A stretch of DNA of 64,000 nucleotides from Aquatica leii (Eukaryota > Arthropoda > Insecta > Coleoptera > Lampyridae). The notes below the pieces were generated by a model. That model was not told where the DNA came from. It ran no database searches and saw nothing but the letters and a program-made list of their open reading frames with translations. Position 1 is the first letter of the stretch, and every line of letters begins with the position of its first letter. The DNA is taken from positions 2,728,001 through 2,792,000 of the forward strand of contig CM069432.1 of NCBI GenBank assembly GCA_035610365.1, given 5' to 3'. Positions 34,264 to 45,537 of the stretch are shown one piece after another. The translations under genes and the position numbers were made by a program.

Positions 34264-34565
34264 TTATTCCCGTAATTGTACCCCCTTTTGCGCTCTCTTT
34301 AGTCTTTTCTCTTTCTGCATGTTGCACCACCCACTCAAATTTCTACGGCAACTCTTCTTTTTTCCACCACTGTCTCCTATAATTCCACTACATCCTGTTT
34401 CTTGATGTACTTCCAAAAATCCTGTCCCTTGTTTTTTATTCCCGCTACGTTCCAAAACAATACTCTCAGCTCACTCACCTCTCCTTGTGCTTTTTCCTTA
34501 CTTTCTTTTTTTCTTCTTCTGTTTCTTTTCCTTTGCCACCACTCATTATTTCTTTTCTTTGCCAT
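34264..34565 (-). pseudogene. LINE ORF2 N-terminus (APE-type endonuclease start)
   Basis: Begins MAKKRNNEWWQRKRNR and reaches VLFWNVAGIKNKGQDFWKYI and QDVVEL, the first strand of an apurinic-type endonuclease, where the conserved ET(W) follows a stop. A shifted frame then reads CNMQKEKRLKRAQKG, resembling the next LINE block. Everything after it is absent. Confidence 0.7.
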
Positions 34566-34790
34566 TTCTTCAACTTTTTTTCCTTTATCGCCCCTCCTTC
34601 GCTCTTTAGTTTTTTGCTTTTTGGTTACCTATTTTTTCTTTCCTTTTTCTGCTCAGGCCACTATCTCTGTCATTCCATATGTATCTCTTTTCGTCTGTAT
34701 CTATTTTTCTGTATCATACCCATACTATTTTCCCTTCCGCTTTTTTTCCACCGCTATGTTCATTATTTCTCTTAGCACTCTTCTTTCTTC

Positions 34791-35360
34791 CTATGTCAAA
34801 TCGTGACTTATAGATATTCTTGTATTCCTTAATTTCTTCTTCTCCGCCATCACCTTCTGCTTTTTCTCCCATCCTCCCATTTTCGCCACAACCATCTCAT
34901 TTTTCTTCTCTTTGTTTATTACTGTCACCTTTTTTACTTCTACTTTTACATTTAATTTTTCTTCCAGCATCAATGCTAAATCTTTTTGTAGTTCTTTACT
35001 TCTCCACCCCTTTATCACAATATTATTCTTTCTTTTCGATTTTTCTTCATCTTCCGCTTTTTTCTCAAGTTTTTCTATTCTCTCCACTAGTTCCTCTTTT
35101 TCTTTCTTCCACTTCTTTTCCCTTTCTCCTATTTCTTTTTTCGTTTCTTTGATTTCTTGCCTTACTTCTTCCATCTGTTTCATCATTTCTCTCATTAATT
35201 CTTTTAACTCTTTCATTTGTTTCCTTCTTTCTTCTGTTCTTGAGGTTTTCCCTTTGATTTCCTCCGTTATCTTTTTAATGTCCGGTGATATTGTTTTCTT
35301 TCCTCTTTCAAATATTTGTTGTTTTTCCTTTTCCTCTTCCTCTCTCTCTCTTTTATTCAT
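34791..35360 (-). CDS. LINE ORF1 protein (coiled coil, RNA-binding-like)
   Basis: An intact 189-codon frame starting MNKREREEEEKEKQQ. Residues about 45-110 form a long heptad-rich coiled coil dominated by Glu and Lys. A C-terminal block follows with NNIVIKGW, LMLEEKLNVKVEVKK and MGGWEKKQKVMAEKK, the arrangement seen in insect LINE ORF1 proteins that bind the element RNA. No CCHC knuckle is visible. It sits directly upstream of the ORF2 start, supporting the call. Expression is unlikely to support retrotransposition because ORF2 is truncated. Confidence 0.75.
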   Translation of the reverse strand: MNKREREEEEKEKQQIFERGKKTISPDIKKITEEIKGKTSRTEERRKQMKELKELMREMMKQMEEVRQEIKETKKEIGEREKKWKKEKEELVERIEKLEKKAEDEEKSKRKNNIVIKGWRSKELQKDLALMLEEKLNVKVEVKKVTVINKEKKNEMVVAKMGGWEKKQKVMAEKKKLRNTRISISHDLT

Positions 35361-35788
35361 CTTTTTTCCCTTTTTTTAATTTTACTTATTTTTTTTAATT
35401 AATTAATTTTTTTTATTATTTTTTCTTGCCTTCTTTTCTTATTTTTTTGTGTTTTAAAAACGTCCCACTTGTAGTTATTTTGCTTTAATTTCGATTTAAA
35501 TGCAATAATTTCTAATAATGTAGGAGGTTATCTTTTATCGCTGACCTTCACAGTTTTATACTTTTCCACCACGGTTTCCATTTTTTACTTAATTTATTTA
35601 TTATTTTACACCCTTCCTCCTTTACCCACCCCTTTTTCTCTCCTTCTTCCCTCTTACTACCACTACTAACTCCAGTTTCTTCTCCAACTTCTACACTTGT
35701 ATTTCACTTTTACGTTTCCTTAAATGTAAATACGACCTTCTACATCGAAAATTACCGCACGAATCTTATCGCTTTGTATTATCGTTAT

Positions 35789-35965
35789 TCTGCACAGAAA
35801 CGTTCTGTTTTGGAATCTTTGGTTTATCGTGCTTTTTCAATTTGCCAATCTAAAATTTTAGATTTGGAACTCCGTAATCTTACCTAAAGACATTTTTACT
35901 TCCGAATCCAATTCAAAATTGGCGTTTTGACCTTATATTCATAAGATCACAGATAAGACCGCATT
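35789..35965 (+). pseudogene. Penelope-like fragment, internally deleted
   Basis: Reads SAQKRSVLESLVYRAFSICQ and LDLELRNLT, close to HPAQKRSVIESLVHRAFSICQ of the 13.5-17.5 kb elements. It then jumps, after a deletion, to sequence matching the PESNPKLAFLPYIHK segment in a shifted frame. It is a short relic of the same Penelope family, older than the paired copies. Confidence 0.75.
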
Positions 35966-35989
35966 TATATTCGTTATGCTTTGCTTCAC

Positions 35990-37784
35990 TTTCGATCCTA
36001 GTGACATAAATTATTATTGTGGTTTAAAAGCGAATAATTACTTTTTTTTGCATACGTCTGTATGACAAACCTAATTGATTTTTTATTAAAAGCAGATTTC
36101 TATGTACCACAGTCCACCAAACGACGTCAAAACAAATTCGCGACAAAAAAATTTAGAGCATAGATTATATATTATAATTTTTGATAAGATAATTGTCTCA
36201 ATTTTTTTTTAAATCTACCGTTTTTTTATAAAAATCACAATATTAAAAAGAAGTTAAAAATTAGATTAATCGTATGTTAACTATAACGTTTAATATTTTA
36301 TATAAATTATTATTATTATTGTTTTTTTAGGAAAAAAAACAATATAGGTTCGTTTTTTGTGTGAATTTTCCATATCAAATAGAATGTGTATAATTTTTAA
36401 ATTCTACATTAAGCACGGATTGTGTTAAATTCCTATAAGTAAATTTTAATTGCACTAAGGTATCGTTATCTAAACGTTTTTTAGTTGTACTTTTCACATA
36501 AACGTCTAACATTAATTCTCATTATCAAAACTAAACTATAAATGCACTGTATTCTCTAAACATAAAAAATTTCTTAAAAACAAAGGAGTGGATTTAAAGA
36601 TACGACACAATTTAAACTTTTAACCAACTTTTAACTTAGGAAACTTAAAAGTTTTAAAATGATTTCTAATTACAACACGTTTAAAAGCTTTAGCTCTTGG
36701 TTCTATCGATTGTCACCATACTTATGATCGATGCATAACAAAATGCAAAAAAAAAGAAACTGATTGATTTTGTGTACTGATTAGTACAAATTGCAAATTA
36801 TATTTGTAATATAATTAATAAAATTATTAACCTTTCGCATTTCAAAATATTATTGTTAAAACAAATTTAAATAAACTATCACAAATAAAACTAAATGAAT
36901 ATTTTTTTATTAAAAATAAATTCAAGTTTTAATAGTCAAAATTATTGAAAAAACTAGAACTTAGTTTAATAAAATTTAAAAAAATTAATACGAAAAAACT
37001 AATGCAAATAAAGATAAACACACTTTTTTCATTTTTTTTAGAGTTAATAGACTTCTACTTATGGTTGCTATATATAAACTATAAATAAAGTTAACTACAA
37101 AGATTTTGTAATAACAGTAAAAATGCAAACGATTAGGTACGTGTTCAGTAAAAATAAAATTACAAACGTATGTTAATGAAAGCTTTAGAGTAAAAAAATT
37201 ACAAAAAAAGATTTTTAACAAAATTTAAAAAAAACATTAATGATATCGATGCTAAATTTAAATAAGCAAAAAAACCGTTAACTTTATATAACATTTATTT
37301 ATTTTATTTAACAAATAAAAAAATACACATGGTAACAAATCAAAAAATATTTTTTAAAATTGTTTACATTAATTAAAAGTTTAAACTTTATATACAGAGA
37401 AAGATTTTAAACAGGCAAAAGTTCATTTTGTTATTAGAAATTCACCGTCTGCTGCTATATTTTCTTAATTTAATAGAAAAGCTTACAAAGTACACAACAG
37501 AAACTTTGCCAAACTTTCCTTAATTAAACCGCAATAGTTATTGTTATCTTTTCATTAGAGTTTGCGTTATAGCTCCCGAGGCTGCTCTTTTACGTACCTT
37601 CTTGTAATGTATTTACCTTGGTGCATAATTTATGCTAATTTAAAAAGTATTAGTTTTTCATAAGAATTTCGCAGGAGTTTTATAAATGTTTATATATAAA
37701 CGTTATTCGATTAATATTGATTATGTCCATACGTAAAATTTTTACGTATGGGCATAATATATATGTAAGTATAATAGAATTTTA
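35990..37784. other. AT-rich stretch without recognisable genes
   Basis: Long A/T runs and short chance frames only. A plain 17-bp inverted repeat (ATGTCCATACGTAAAAT with its complement) lies near 37.72-37.76 kb. Confidence 0.5.
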
Positions 37785-38429
37785 ACTGACTGGTACACTA
37801 AACCTATCGCCTTTAATAGGATCATTAATTATTTCTCTAGACATCCTCATAATCAAAAAATTAACATAATTAAAAGTATGATGAATAAAATCTTAAAACT
37901 TAGCAGTATACAATTTCATGGAAAAAACTTATTGATTCTTAAAAACATTTTAAAAGATAACAATCATCCATATCATTTAATCAAAAACATTCTTAAACCT
38001 ACACCATTGTTACCAGCCATACAACTTAAATTAAACACGAATGTTTCACCTACTAACAGTATACAATACAAAAAACTTATTAACATCCCAGATCTAAGTA
38101 ATAATATAATTAACATTTTAAAAAAATCTGATCATGTCAAAATTGTTCTCTATAACCATAACACTATATACAACAATATTTATACAAAACTAAAAAACAA
38201 AACTAACATCTTAAACAAATCATACGTTGTATATAAAATCAATTGTAAACAATGCACTAAATATTATATCGGCCAAACAAAACAAAAGCTTAAAAATAAA
38301 ATAAAAAACCATAACTATGATTGCAATAAAAAAACTGTAGATACTGGCCTAACTTTCCATCATGTCGAGGACAATCATGATTTTGATTTTGACAATCCAC
38401 AAGTTTTGGATGTAGAACTTTATTTTTAA
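37785..38429 (+). pseudogene. Penelope-like GIY-YIG endonuclease, second family, 5'-truncated
   Basis: The frame is open from about 37785 (DWYTKPIAFNRIINYFSRHP) through the 183-codon frame at 37878-38429. The GIY-YIG core is complete: VVYKINCKQCTKYYIGQTKQ, followed by a basic helix and a histidine segment (TFHHVEDNHDFDF). The composition is far more AT-rich (Asn, Lys and Ile heavy) than the 13.5-17.5 kb Penelope copies and the sequence is quite different, so it belongs to another Penelope lineage. The reverse transcriptase is missing, consistent with 5' truncation. A hammerhead-like motif lies 530 bp downstream. Confidence 0.8.
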
Positions 38430-38958
38430 AAAATAAGACTAATATCTGAGATGTTTTTTATTAATTTATATAATGATAATGTAAATTTCAAGACGGATAC
38501 TCAAAATCTGAATCCCATTTATAACAACATTATTAGCAAATGTAAACGTATCTACTAAATTGTTTGTCACTTAATTTTATAACAACTAACAAAATTACGT
38601 TAATCTTATCATTATGAATACAAATTCTCACGCTTATCAGTTGTTAAACTGTACATTACTTTAATTCTATCATAGAGATTCAGCTTATGTGTAGGTTATG
38701 TTTTGTCCATGTTTTAATTATATGTATATTTGGGCAGAAATTAAACATTCCACTGTTAGGTAAGATTAATTATTTCTTTTACTCAAGCGTAATATTGGTA
38801 AACAACTAAGATTTTGATAATTTTTTGTTTGTTTTTATTTTTACTTTAAATTGTAATTTATTATTCTAGTTCGTAAGTTTTTTAATTATATTGACAATTG
38901 AAATATGTTCGACTCATATACATGTATAATTAATTATAATTACCATCCAATATAGATT

Positions 38959-38998
38959 GGCTTGATGAAGTTGGCACAATAGCCAACGAAACGTAGCC
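38959..38998 (+). ncRNA. Hammerhead-like motif downstream of the AT-rich Penelope copy
   Basis: Stem I is TGGC/GCCA and stem II is a 6-bp GTTGGC/GCCAAC (38970-38975 with 38982-38987), followed by GAAACGTA. The core reads TTGATGA instead of CTGATGA, so this copy is probably inactive, and it has the same extra A before stem II as the others. Both stems pair with sequences different from the other copies. Confidence 0.5.
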
Positions 38999-39124
38999 AC
39001 AATTAATACAGAGTTTTCTTTCTGAGTTGTGCCTATCCTCCAGATCGAAGCATCTATGGTCGCATAGAAACACACCAAACTATTAAGTTTTTGGAGGAGT
39101 TGTGTCGTTCTCATAGAAAGATTT

Positions 39125-39886
39125 CTATCCCACAAACGTTGATTGTCGGCGATATACAACCTTAACATAGTTTTAAGAACTCAATTTACCCGTTTCGTTG
39201 AGTTTGATTGCGGGTGGTAATTAGGATTATACCTATTTTAGCATCATACTTGCTGCACAATGATCAAAAAGAACCACTTACAAATTGTTTGCCATTATCA
39301 ACTAAAATAATTTTGGGAACACCAAAAATAAGAAATACCTCGTGCTCAATCTTAGAACATACTGTCGATGCAATAGCAGTACGCATCGGAAAAAAACAAA
39401 CTAAACTTACTAAAATAATCGGTAACTACAAGTATATTAATGTGGCCACTTGAAGATTTTGGAAGAGGCCTAACTAAATCTATGCTTATCATTTGCTTGG
39501 TTGTTTACCCATAAAACCAGCAGGGTTTTTTGTTCTACTTTACATTTTTGACAGATTTTACAAGATCTCACATAACGAGTAACATCTTGTCTCATTTTAG
39601 GCCAAAAATACTTCTCCCTTACTCTATTATAAGTTTTATATACACCGAGATGACCAGCGGTAGGCAAATCATGAAACCGTAACATTATACTATGACGTTT
39701 TTCTTTAGGTAAGACTTCTTTCCACGAATCGTAACCCTCCAAAATGGGTTCGGACTTAATATGTTTGAAAAGTTTGGTTTTATCTACTCTCCAATGCGGA
39801 TATTTAGCAGGATGACTTGTTGTCAACAGGAGTAATATTAACGTCAACACTTTCATTGACGACAGGCATCGACCTAGATAATACAT
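39125..39886 (-). pseudogene. G2 integrase
   Basis: Zinc-binding HHCC region at 39886-39500 (HDLPTAGHLGVYKTYNRV, YVRSCKICQKC). The catalytic core, in another frame at about 39460-39250, reads ISIDLVRPLP with the first Asp and FGVPKIILVDNGKQFVS with the second. The third block appears as NYHPQSNSTKRVN, with Lys replacing the Glu before RVN. A piece with RLYIADNQRLWDRN follows before Penelope DNA begins. Confidence 0.75.
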
Positions 39887-39989
39887 CAGGAACGATATGT
39901 TCTTTGCTCTTACGATGAGTACTTACAAAATCATATTGCTGGAGTCTGATTGCCCGTCGTGCTAACCTACCAGTAAGATCTTTAAGATT

Positions 39990-41254
39990 TTACAACCAAA
40001 CTAAAGAAGCATGGTAAGTCATAACTTGGAAACGGACACCTTCAAGATAAGGTCTTAGACGTTCAACAACCCATAAAACCGCCAAGCACTCTCTTTCTGT
40101 AGTAGAATAGTTTCGTTCATTTTTATTTAAAGAACGACTTAAATAACAAATAACTTTTTCATCACCATCAATATGCTGAATTAACACTGCACCCAACGCA
40201 TGACCTGAAGCATCGGTCTGAAAATCAAAAGGAGCCTCAAAATTCGAACACAAAAGAATGGGAGCGCTAACTAACACCTTTTTTAGCGTCATAAACGCAG
40301 TTTCACATTTAACCGACCATTCAAATTTAGAGCCTTTCCGAGTGAGTGCAATGATCGGAGACATAAGATCTGAAAATTGTGGCACAAACCTTCGATACCA
40401 AGAAACAAACCCTATTAAACTACGGACTTCGGGAACGTTCTTAGGAGTTGGAATTTTAAGTAACGCCACTACCTTATCCGGATCAAGATGTAATCCATTA
40501 CCGTTAACAACAAAACCCAAGTATTTTAATTCAGAACAGCAAAATTTACATTTATCGCGACCTAAAGTGATACCTGCATTACGTAAACGATTAAAAACTT
40601 TACGGAAGACAATAATATGTTTTTCAAAAGTAGACGTGATAACAATTATATCATCCAGATACACTAAAACGTGAACCTCAAGATCAGAACCCAAAGCACC
40701 ATCTATGAAACGTTGCCATGTAGCTGGAGCATTGTGCAAACCGAAAGGCATGCGAGTAAACTGATATAAGCTTCCATTGGGTATTGTAAAAGCGGTCAAT
40801 GGTTTACTCTCTTTCGAGAAAAGAATCTGCCAAAAAGCTGATTTTACGTCAAGCGTGGATAAATATTTTGCATCTCTTAGTTTGTCTAATGTATGATTTA
40901 CGTAAGGTAGTAGATAAGCGTCGCGTTCCGTGACTGCATTTAAACGCCTGAAATCAACGCAAAACCTATATGAACCGTTTTTCTTTTTGATTATGAGAAT
41001 AGGCTAAACCATGGACTAGACGAAGGCTCAACTACACCCATTTTAAGCATATTTTCTAGTTCTTCGTCAATATGCCGTTGCATATAAGGAGACACAGGAT
41101 AGTACCTTTGTTTGATTGGTTCAGCTTTTGTCCTTATAACATGTTCAATTTTTGTAGTACATCCTAAAGTAGTAGAGTCAAATTTTAAAGAAAAATTTTC
41201 ATCAAGCAACTTTTGAAGAGCTTGAGTTTGCTCTGGTGTCAAACTGGGACTCAA
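39990..41254 (-). pseudogene. G2 reverse transcriptase and RNase H
   Basis: The N-terminal part at 40991-41254 (KQRYYPVSPYMQRHIDEEL, GVVEPSSSPW) breaks near 41.0 kb. It then continues as RFCVDFRRLNAVT, LDVKSAFWQI, TRMPFGLHNAPATW and the catalytic LVYLDDIIVI to the connection and RNase H (FQTDASGHALGAVL, STTERECLAVLWVVE), ending with MTYHASLVWL where the usual TDH is altered to TYH and a stop follows. About 350 residues are readable. Confidence 0.85.
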
Positions 41255-41323
41255 TATAGACTGTTCACAGTTAGAAGAAGTAGAAAACGTAGCTAACTCT
41301 TTAGATTCGTTTGTTAAAAATTT

Positions 41324-41650
41324 CTATTGACCTGTCCTTAGATTAGGAATAATTCCCATAGTACGCCAAAAATCAACACCTAGAATTAAGCTTTGAGGAA
41401 GTTTTGGAACAACCAAAATAGTTATCATTTTAACCTTAAATTCAAGACAGACAGGTACTACAATTTCTCCAATACACTCCCATTTGTCGCCGTTACCAAC
41501 AACACAATAATCGCTAGTAGAAGACTGCAATTTAAGACCTAACGCAGAAGCTACCAGCCAGGACCACCAATAAAAGTTCTTGTCGCATCTAAATCTAATA
41601 AATCTAGATAATTTTGACCACGAATAGTTAAAGACAAATACGGCCTTCCG
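41324..41650 (-). pseudogene. G2 aspartic protease
   Basis: The active-site strand reads LLDLDATRTFIGG, i.e. Asp-Leu-Asp in place of the usual Asp-Ser-Gly, in one frame; the flap and C-terminal part (LPQSLILGVDFWRTMGI) follow in another. It would cleave the polyprotein if intact; the substitution and frameshift make it inactive. Confidence 0.7.
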
Positions 41651-41704
41651 TCCCTTTCTGCGTGTGACATTACAAAGTCTAATACTGAATTAGTCGATTC
41701 GAAA

Positions 41705-43055
41705 CTACACTGAGACACTAGTCGACTTCCTAGTGTCCCTGGATGAAGTTTTCCGAAGACGAATTTGGAGAATTATTAGAACGACCATTTGAACTAGAGG
41801 AGTACTTGAAAAACTTCTTCTCATTTTGCAATCAGGACATGAATATTTAGTAAATCCTAGTTTGCCGCATCGAAAACATTTTTTTGTTTTTGGTTTAGGA
41901 CACTCACATCTTAAATGTCTACGATTTTTGCAGTTAAAACGTTTTGACCCGAAAGAAGAATTAATTGTATTTACGGAAGGCGTTCGAATAAAAGCCAAGT
42001 CAGGCTCAAGATCTGTCCTTTTTGGACTTGGAGGAACACAGTTTTCAACAACAGAACGCTTGGGTTCGATCAACCTACCAAACTCTAGAAGATCGTTAAT
42101 TGACTCAATCTTATGAAACCCTAATTGCATAACATAATCTGGACCTATATTTTTTTAATAAAATTTTGAGTTTAAGATCCTCATTTAACTTATGAGTAAG
42201 CTTCGAAAAATGATTTTCCATTGTCGCTATATAAGAACTCATACCTTCTTTAGGATCTTGAGTCCTACGCTTAATTTCATCGATAAGTTTTTCGTCATAA
42301 TCTCGCGGTAAATATTCTTCTTTTAATAATTTTATTGAAGAATTCCAGTCAGAAGTTTTACTTCGAATAGACCTAAACCATAACAAAGCTTGATTTTCAA
42401 ACAAATCAACAGCCGAAGCAAATAGTTGTGATTCCGAGATATTACGGGCCACTCTAAGTTCTTCAACACGCTGAAGAAATGCGTTAAGAGAAATTTTAGA
42501 CCCGTGTCCGTTAAACTTTAAACCCCATTTCATGACAAGTACCGATTTAATGTTGCAATTAGGAGTATTTTCTGAACCTGGAGAATTTTAACCTTGAAGT
42601 AGCTATAGGATCATTTTGATTACCATCAGATTCTACTTCGACTAAATTTGCTAAATCTAATAAACCGACATTGTCATCAAAATTTTCGACCTCCGGAATT
42701 GCATTAAAGTCTGATACCTTTTGTTGTGTGTCAGACATCAAACAAAGAATTTCCTGAATAAAATTAACCCTTATCTTCTTCTTTTTATCATCGTCACCCG
42801 TAACTAAAGAATCTTCTCTACCTAAAACATGACTAAGTTTCGTTTGTAAGCTGGGGATGTTTCAGCATCCTCGTCTTGTTCAAACGTAAATGGCTAAGTA
42901 GGAACACTAACACTAGATTGATCTTTTTCTAAACGCATAAGTTGACGAAGGGTCTTACGCATCACATCAACCGTACCAATAGGCATACCTCTACAAACAA
43001 GTTCATAAGAAAGTTCATCTTTACTAAGAAATCCTACTTCAATTTTACGCTCCAT
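41705..43055 (-). pseudogene. G2 gag
   Basis: The ATG at 43055 opens a 53-codon piece (KDELSYELVCRGM, VDVMRKTLRQLM) like the SAP-type N-terminus of related gags. After stops and shifts the capsid region is open at 42111-42533 (RVEELRVARNISESQLFASA, EEYLPRDYDEKLIDEI). The nucleocapsid part at 41705-42130 retains CFRCGKLGFTKYSC, a CCHC knuckle with Phe in place of His, and a degenerate knuckle before it. It aligns well with element 1 gag. Confidence 0.8.
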
Positions 43056-43390
43056 TTAAAACGAAACAAAACTTAATATTCGGTTGAAAATACTACAAAA
43101 GAACCGAAAATCTAAACCAAAAAAAAAGGAGTTGCAACCTCTTAACCAGTTTAAGCGTAAATCTTATAAACGCAAAATAGTGATAAACGAGTAAGTAAAT
43201 ATACACTATGATTGACTTTAACAAAGGGGCAAACAATTTCCGCCGATTATAATACGAAGGCTAAGTTTACTAATTACTGTAAGTGCAAAAATTATATCAA
43301 ACCTTACTTAATATTGCACTTGCTAAATTTAACTTAATACAGAACTATATTATGACTATAAAGTCTAAAGCTAAGTTAAACTCAATAATG

Positions 43391-43407
43391 CCCCACGTTG
43401 GATGCCA
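43391..43407 (-). promoter_or_regulatory. Candidate primer-binding site of G2
   Basis: The minus strand reads TGGCATCCAACGTGGGG, very close to TGGCGCTCAACGTGGGG after the putative 5' LTR of element 1. It lies about 340 bp upstream of the gag ATG. Confidence 0.6.
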
Positions 43408-44168
43408 AATTTTATGTAGCCCGCAACTCAGGTGTTTTAATTCGGAGGCTAGGCGTGAATTCGTTTGTTCTTAATAAGTAACGAGAGACAAAAACAATTT
43501 TATAGAATTAACGTAATGTATAATTTGAATGATGTATGTATAATAAAAAAAAACCATAAATATAAGTGGAACTCGCTTAGCCATAAAAAAACTGAGAAAA
43601 TTATTTATAAAATACGTAGATATCTTAAGAACTACATAAACTAATTTACAATCGTATTAAATCTCACTATCATTGTTTTTACTAACTTTTAACAAGTGCA
43701 TTAACAATATAAACTAACAAGGGGAAAAAACTACAAAACTATTGAACTTATACCTCAAACTTAGCTTTCGTGTAGTTGCAGCATATGAAGGACAATAAAA
43801 GCGGAAGCGACGATAACCGTGACAGCGCCGTAATCAAAAACCCAATGTGGCCAAAGAAAAAAAAAGCCTAAAATATATATAACTCGAAGCGATAAATGCA
43901 TAAGAAAAACAATAAAATTACCTTTGATCTTAGTAGGCTTGTAGTAAAAATAAAACAAAAGTTAATATAATTATGGATGTGCTTAATTATTGAATTATAC
44001 CAAGCACCTAGTGTCATTTGGATACAAAATGGACGATAATTTGTCGACTTAGACCGCGTCGTAGTTAAACATCCAGGCTTTTTAAGCTTGCTCATAGTCT
44101 CTTCTTGAGAGCCAAAACAAGAAGTAAAACTTGGCCTTTGCCGTATTGTCGTTCGTGAACCCAAACAA

Positions 44169-44209
44169 ACTGACGTTTCGCAAGACATTGCAGTTTGCAT
44201 CTTCAGAGT
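44169..44209 (-). ncRNA. Hammerhead-like motif
   Basis: Minus strand: ACT, CTGAAGA, T, GCAA hairpin TTGC, GAAACGTC, AGT. It has the same 41-nt length and layout as the other copies, with different but complementary stems. A plus-strand half copy (ACT, CTGAAGATGCAAAC) starts about 10 bp away at 44220, so this too looks like a decayed inverted pair. Confidence 0.5.
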
Positions 44210-44617
44210 AGTAAATGTCACTCTGAAGATGCAAACGGACGTATCTGGATTGTTTATACACTTTCTGATTGTCATATTAAAAAAAAATTAATTAAGAAAA
44301 GCCAATAAAGGGACATGAAAACTTGTACGTGTATTTAAATAATTTTTATTATTAAATTATACAAAACTTTTATGTGATAGACAGAAACCGACTTCAGCTT
44401 AGTAATAAGTAAACAAATATAAAATATTGATAAATGTATTTCTTTAAACTTCAGATAAACTGTAAACCACTATAATTTTTGCTAAGTTAAGAAAATTTTT
44501 ACGTTTTGTTCTTTATCCACTGACATGGTAGCAAAAATATTTTTTACAACTTACAGGTAATATTTTCTATGTTTATTTGCGATTAGGCAACGTTGTGCAT
44601 TGAGTTAGACCAATTTT

Positions 44618-44680
44618 ATTTCCGTACAGGCCAAAGTCATTTGCGTACAGGTCAAATCTATTACCGTACAGAATAATGAA
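44618..44680 (+). repeat. Three short direct repeats containing CGTACAG
   Basis: TTCCGTACAGGCCAAA, TTGCGTACAGGTCAAA and TACCGTACAGAATAAT follow each other at about 21-22 bp spacing. The meaning is unknown. Confidence 0.6.
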
Positions 44681-45537
44681 ATATGTAAGTATAATTTAAA
44701 AGATTTGTACAAATATTCCGTGCACTACAATCATAAAATTTGAAAACGAAATCATTTAGGGCCGTGTGGATGCTATTGCATTAGTTTCAACGGTACGTAT
44801 ACAGTAAAAAAATTGGTTTGTGAATTAAATGTTTTAGGTTATATTTGAAAACGTTGGTATTTAATGGCGTTATTATTTATGCTTATTTTAATGCAGTTTG
44901 TATAAGTATTTATGTATACGTTTACTCTGTGTTACATTATAATCTTATAAAAACAATATATCTGCATAGTGTCGCTACCAAAAATTTAATCAGAAACATT
45001 TTGTACTTAGGTACGTTATAATACACAAGAAAAATATTACAAAAACAATCAATTGTTACAAGACTAGTGCAAATTACTGGTTTATACATTGAAAAAATTA
45101 CATATTTAAAAGTAATTATAAGTTGTTGTAGCATATTAGATCTATTAAGGTAATTCACTTTATCTTGCATTTTCTAAACGTACATGTGTTCTTAGTTTGT
45201 AAAGCTCTATTCTTAATAATAACCCTCATTATTTCAAATTTTATTTAAACATTTATAGCTGCATGTATTTAAAGCACATTAACTATATTACGATTTTTTT
45301 AAATAGAGATGAATAGCTAAAGGTCAAAAGTTTAATAAAAGTTACGCATATAACTTGTAGTATAAACGAGGACAAATTGACATGAAATGAATACAAATTT
45401 TGACGTATAATTTTTAATTGACCATGGTTTCAAAAAAGTTATAAAGGCAGTCATCAATTTGATAGAAGCAAGAAACAATAATGCAATTGTAGTTATCAAT
45501 TTTTAAATCTGCAAAATTTCAACTTAACACTTTGTAG

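Larger units (their letters stand above)
34201..35720 (-). mobile_element. Non-LTR retrotransposon (LINE), 5' region only, minus strand
   Basis: ORF1 and the start of ORF2 of an APE-type LINE are present, giving a plus strand extremely rich in pyrimidines. The reverse transcriptase and 3' end are missing: similarity stops near 34.2 kb. This is the opposite of the usual 5' truncation, so a later deletion or rearrangement probably removed the 3' part. Confidence 0.7.
39125..43407 (-). mobile_element. Ty3/gypsy element G2, minus strand, decayed
   Basis: Order on the minus strand: primer-binding-like site (43407-43391), gag (43055-41705), protease (41650-41324), reverse transcriptase and RNase H (41254-39990), integrase (39886-39125). 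The 3' end is cut by the Penelope sequence at about 39.1 kb; LTRs could not be defined. Gag and pol are clearly related to those of element 1. Confidence 0.8.
43408..45537. other. AT-rich stretch, possibly including the G2 5' LTR
   Basis: No coding content. It holds a hammerhead-like motif (44169-44209) and a short direct repeat (44618-44680), described separately. By position the first part should include the 5' LTR of G2, but no partner LTR remains for comparison. Confidence 0.45.

Noticed and set aside
34402..35379. Plus-strand Phe/Ser/Leu-rich open frames that look like membrane proteins
   Set aside because: They are the antisense of the Lys/Glu-rich LINE ORF1 and ORF2 start.
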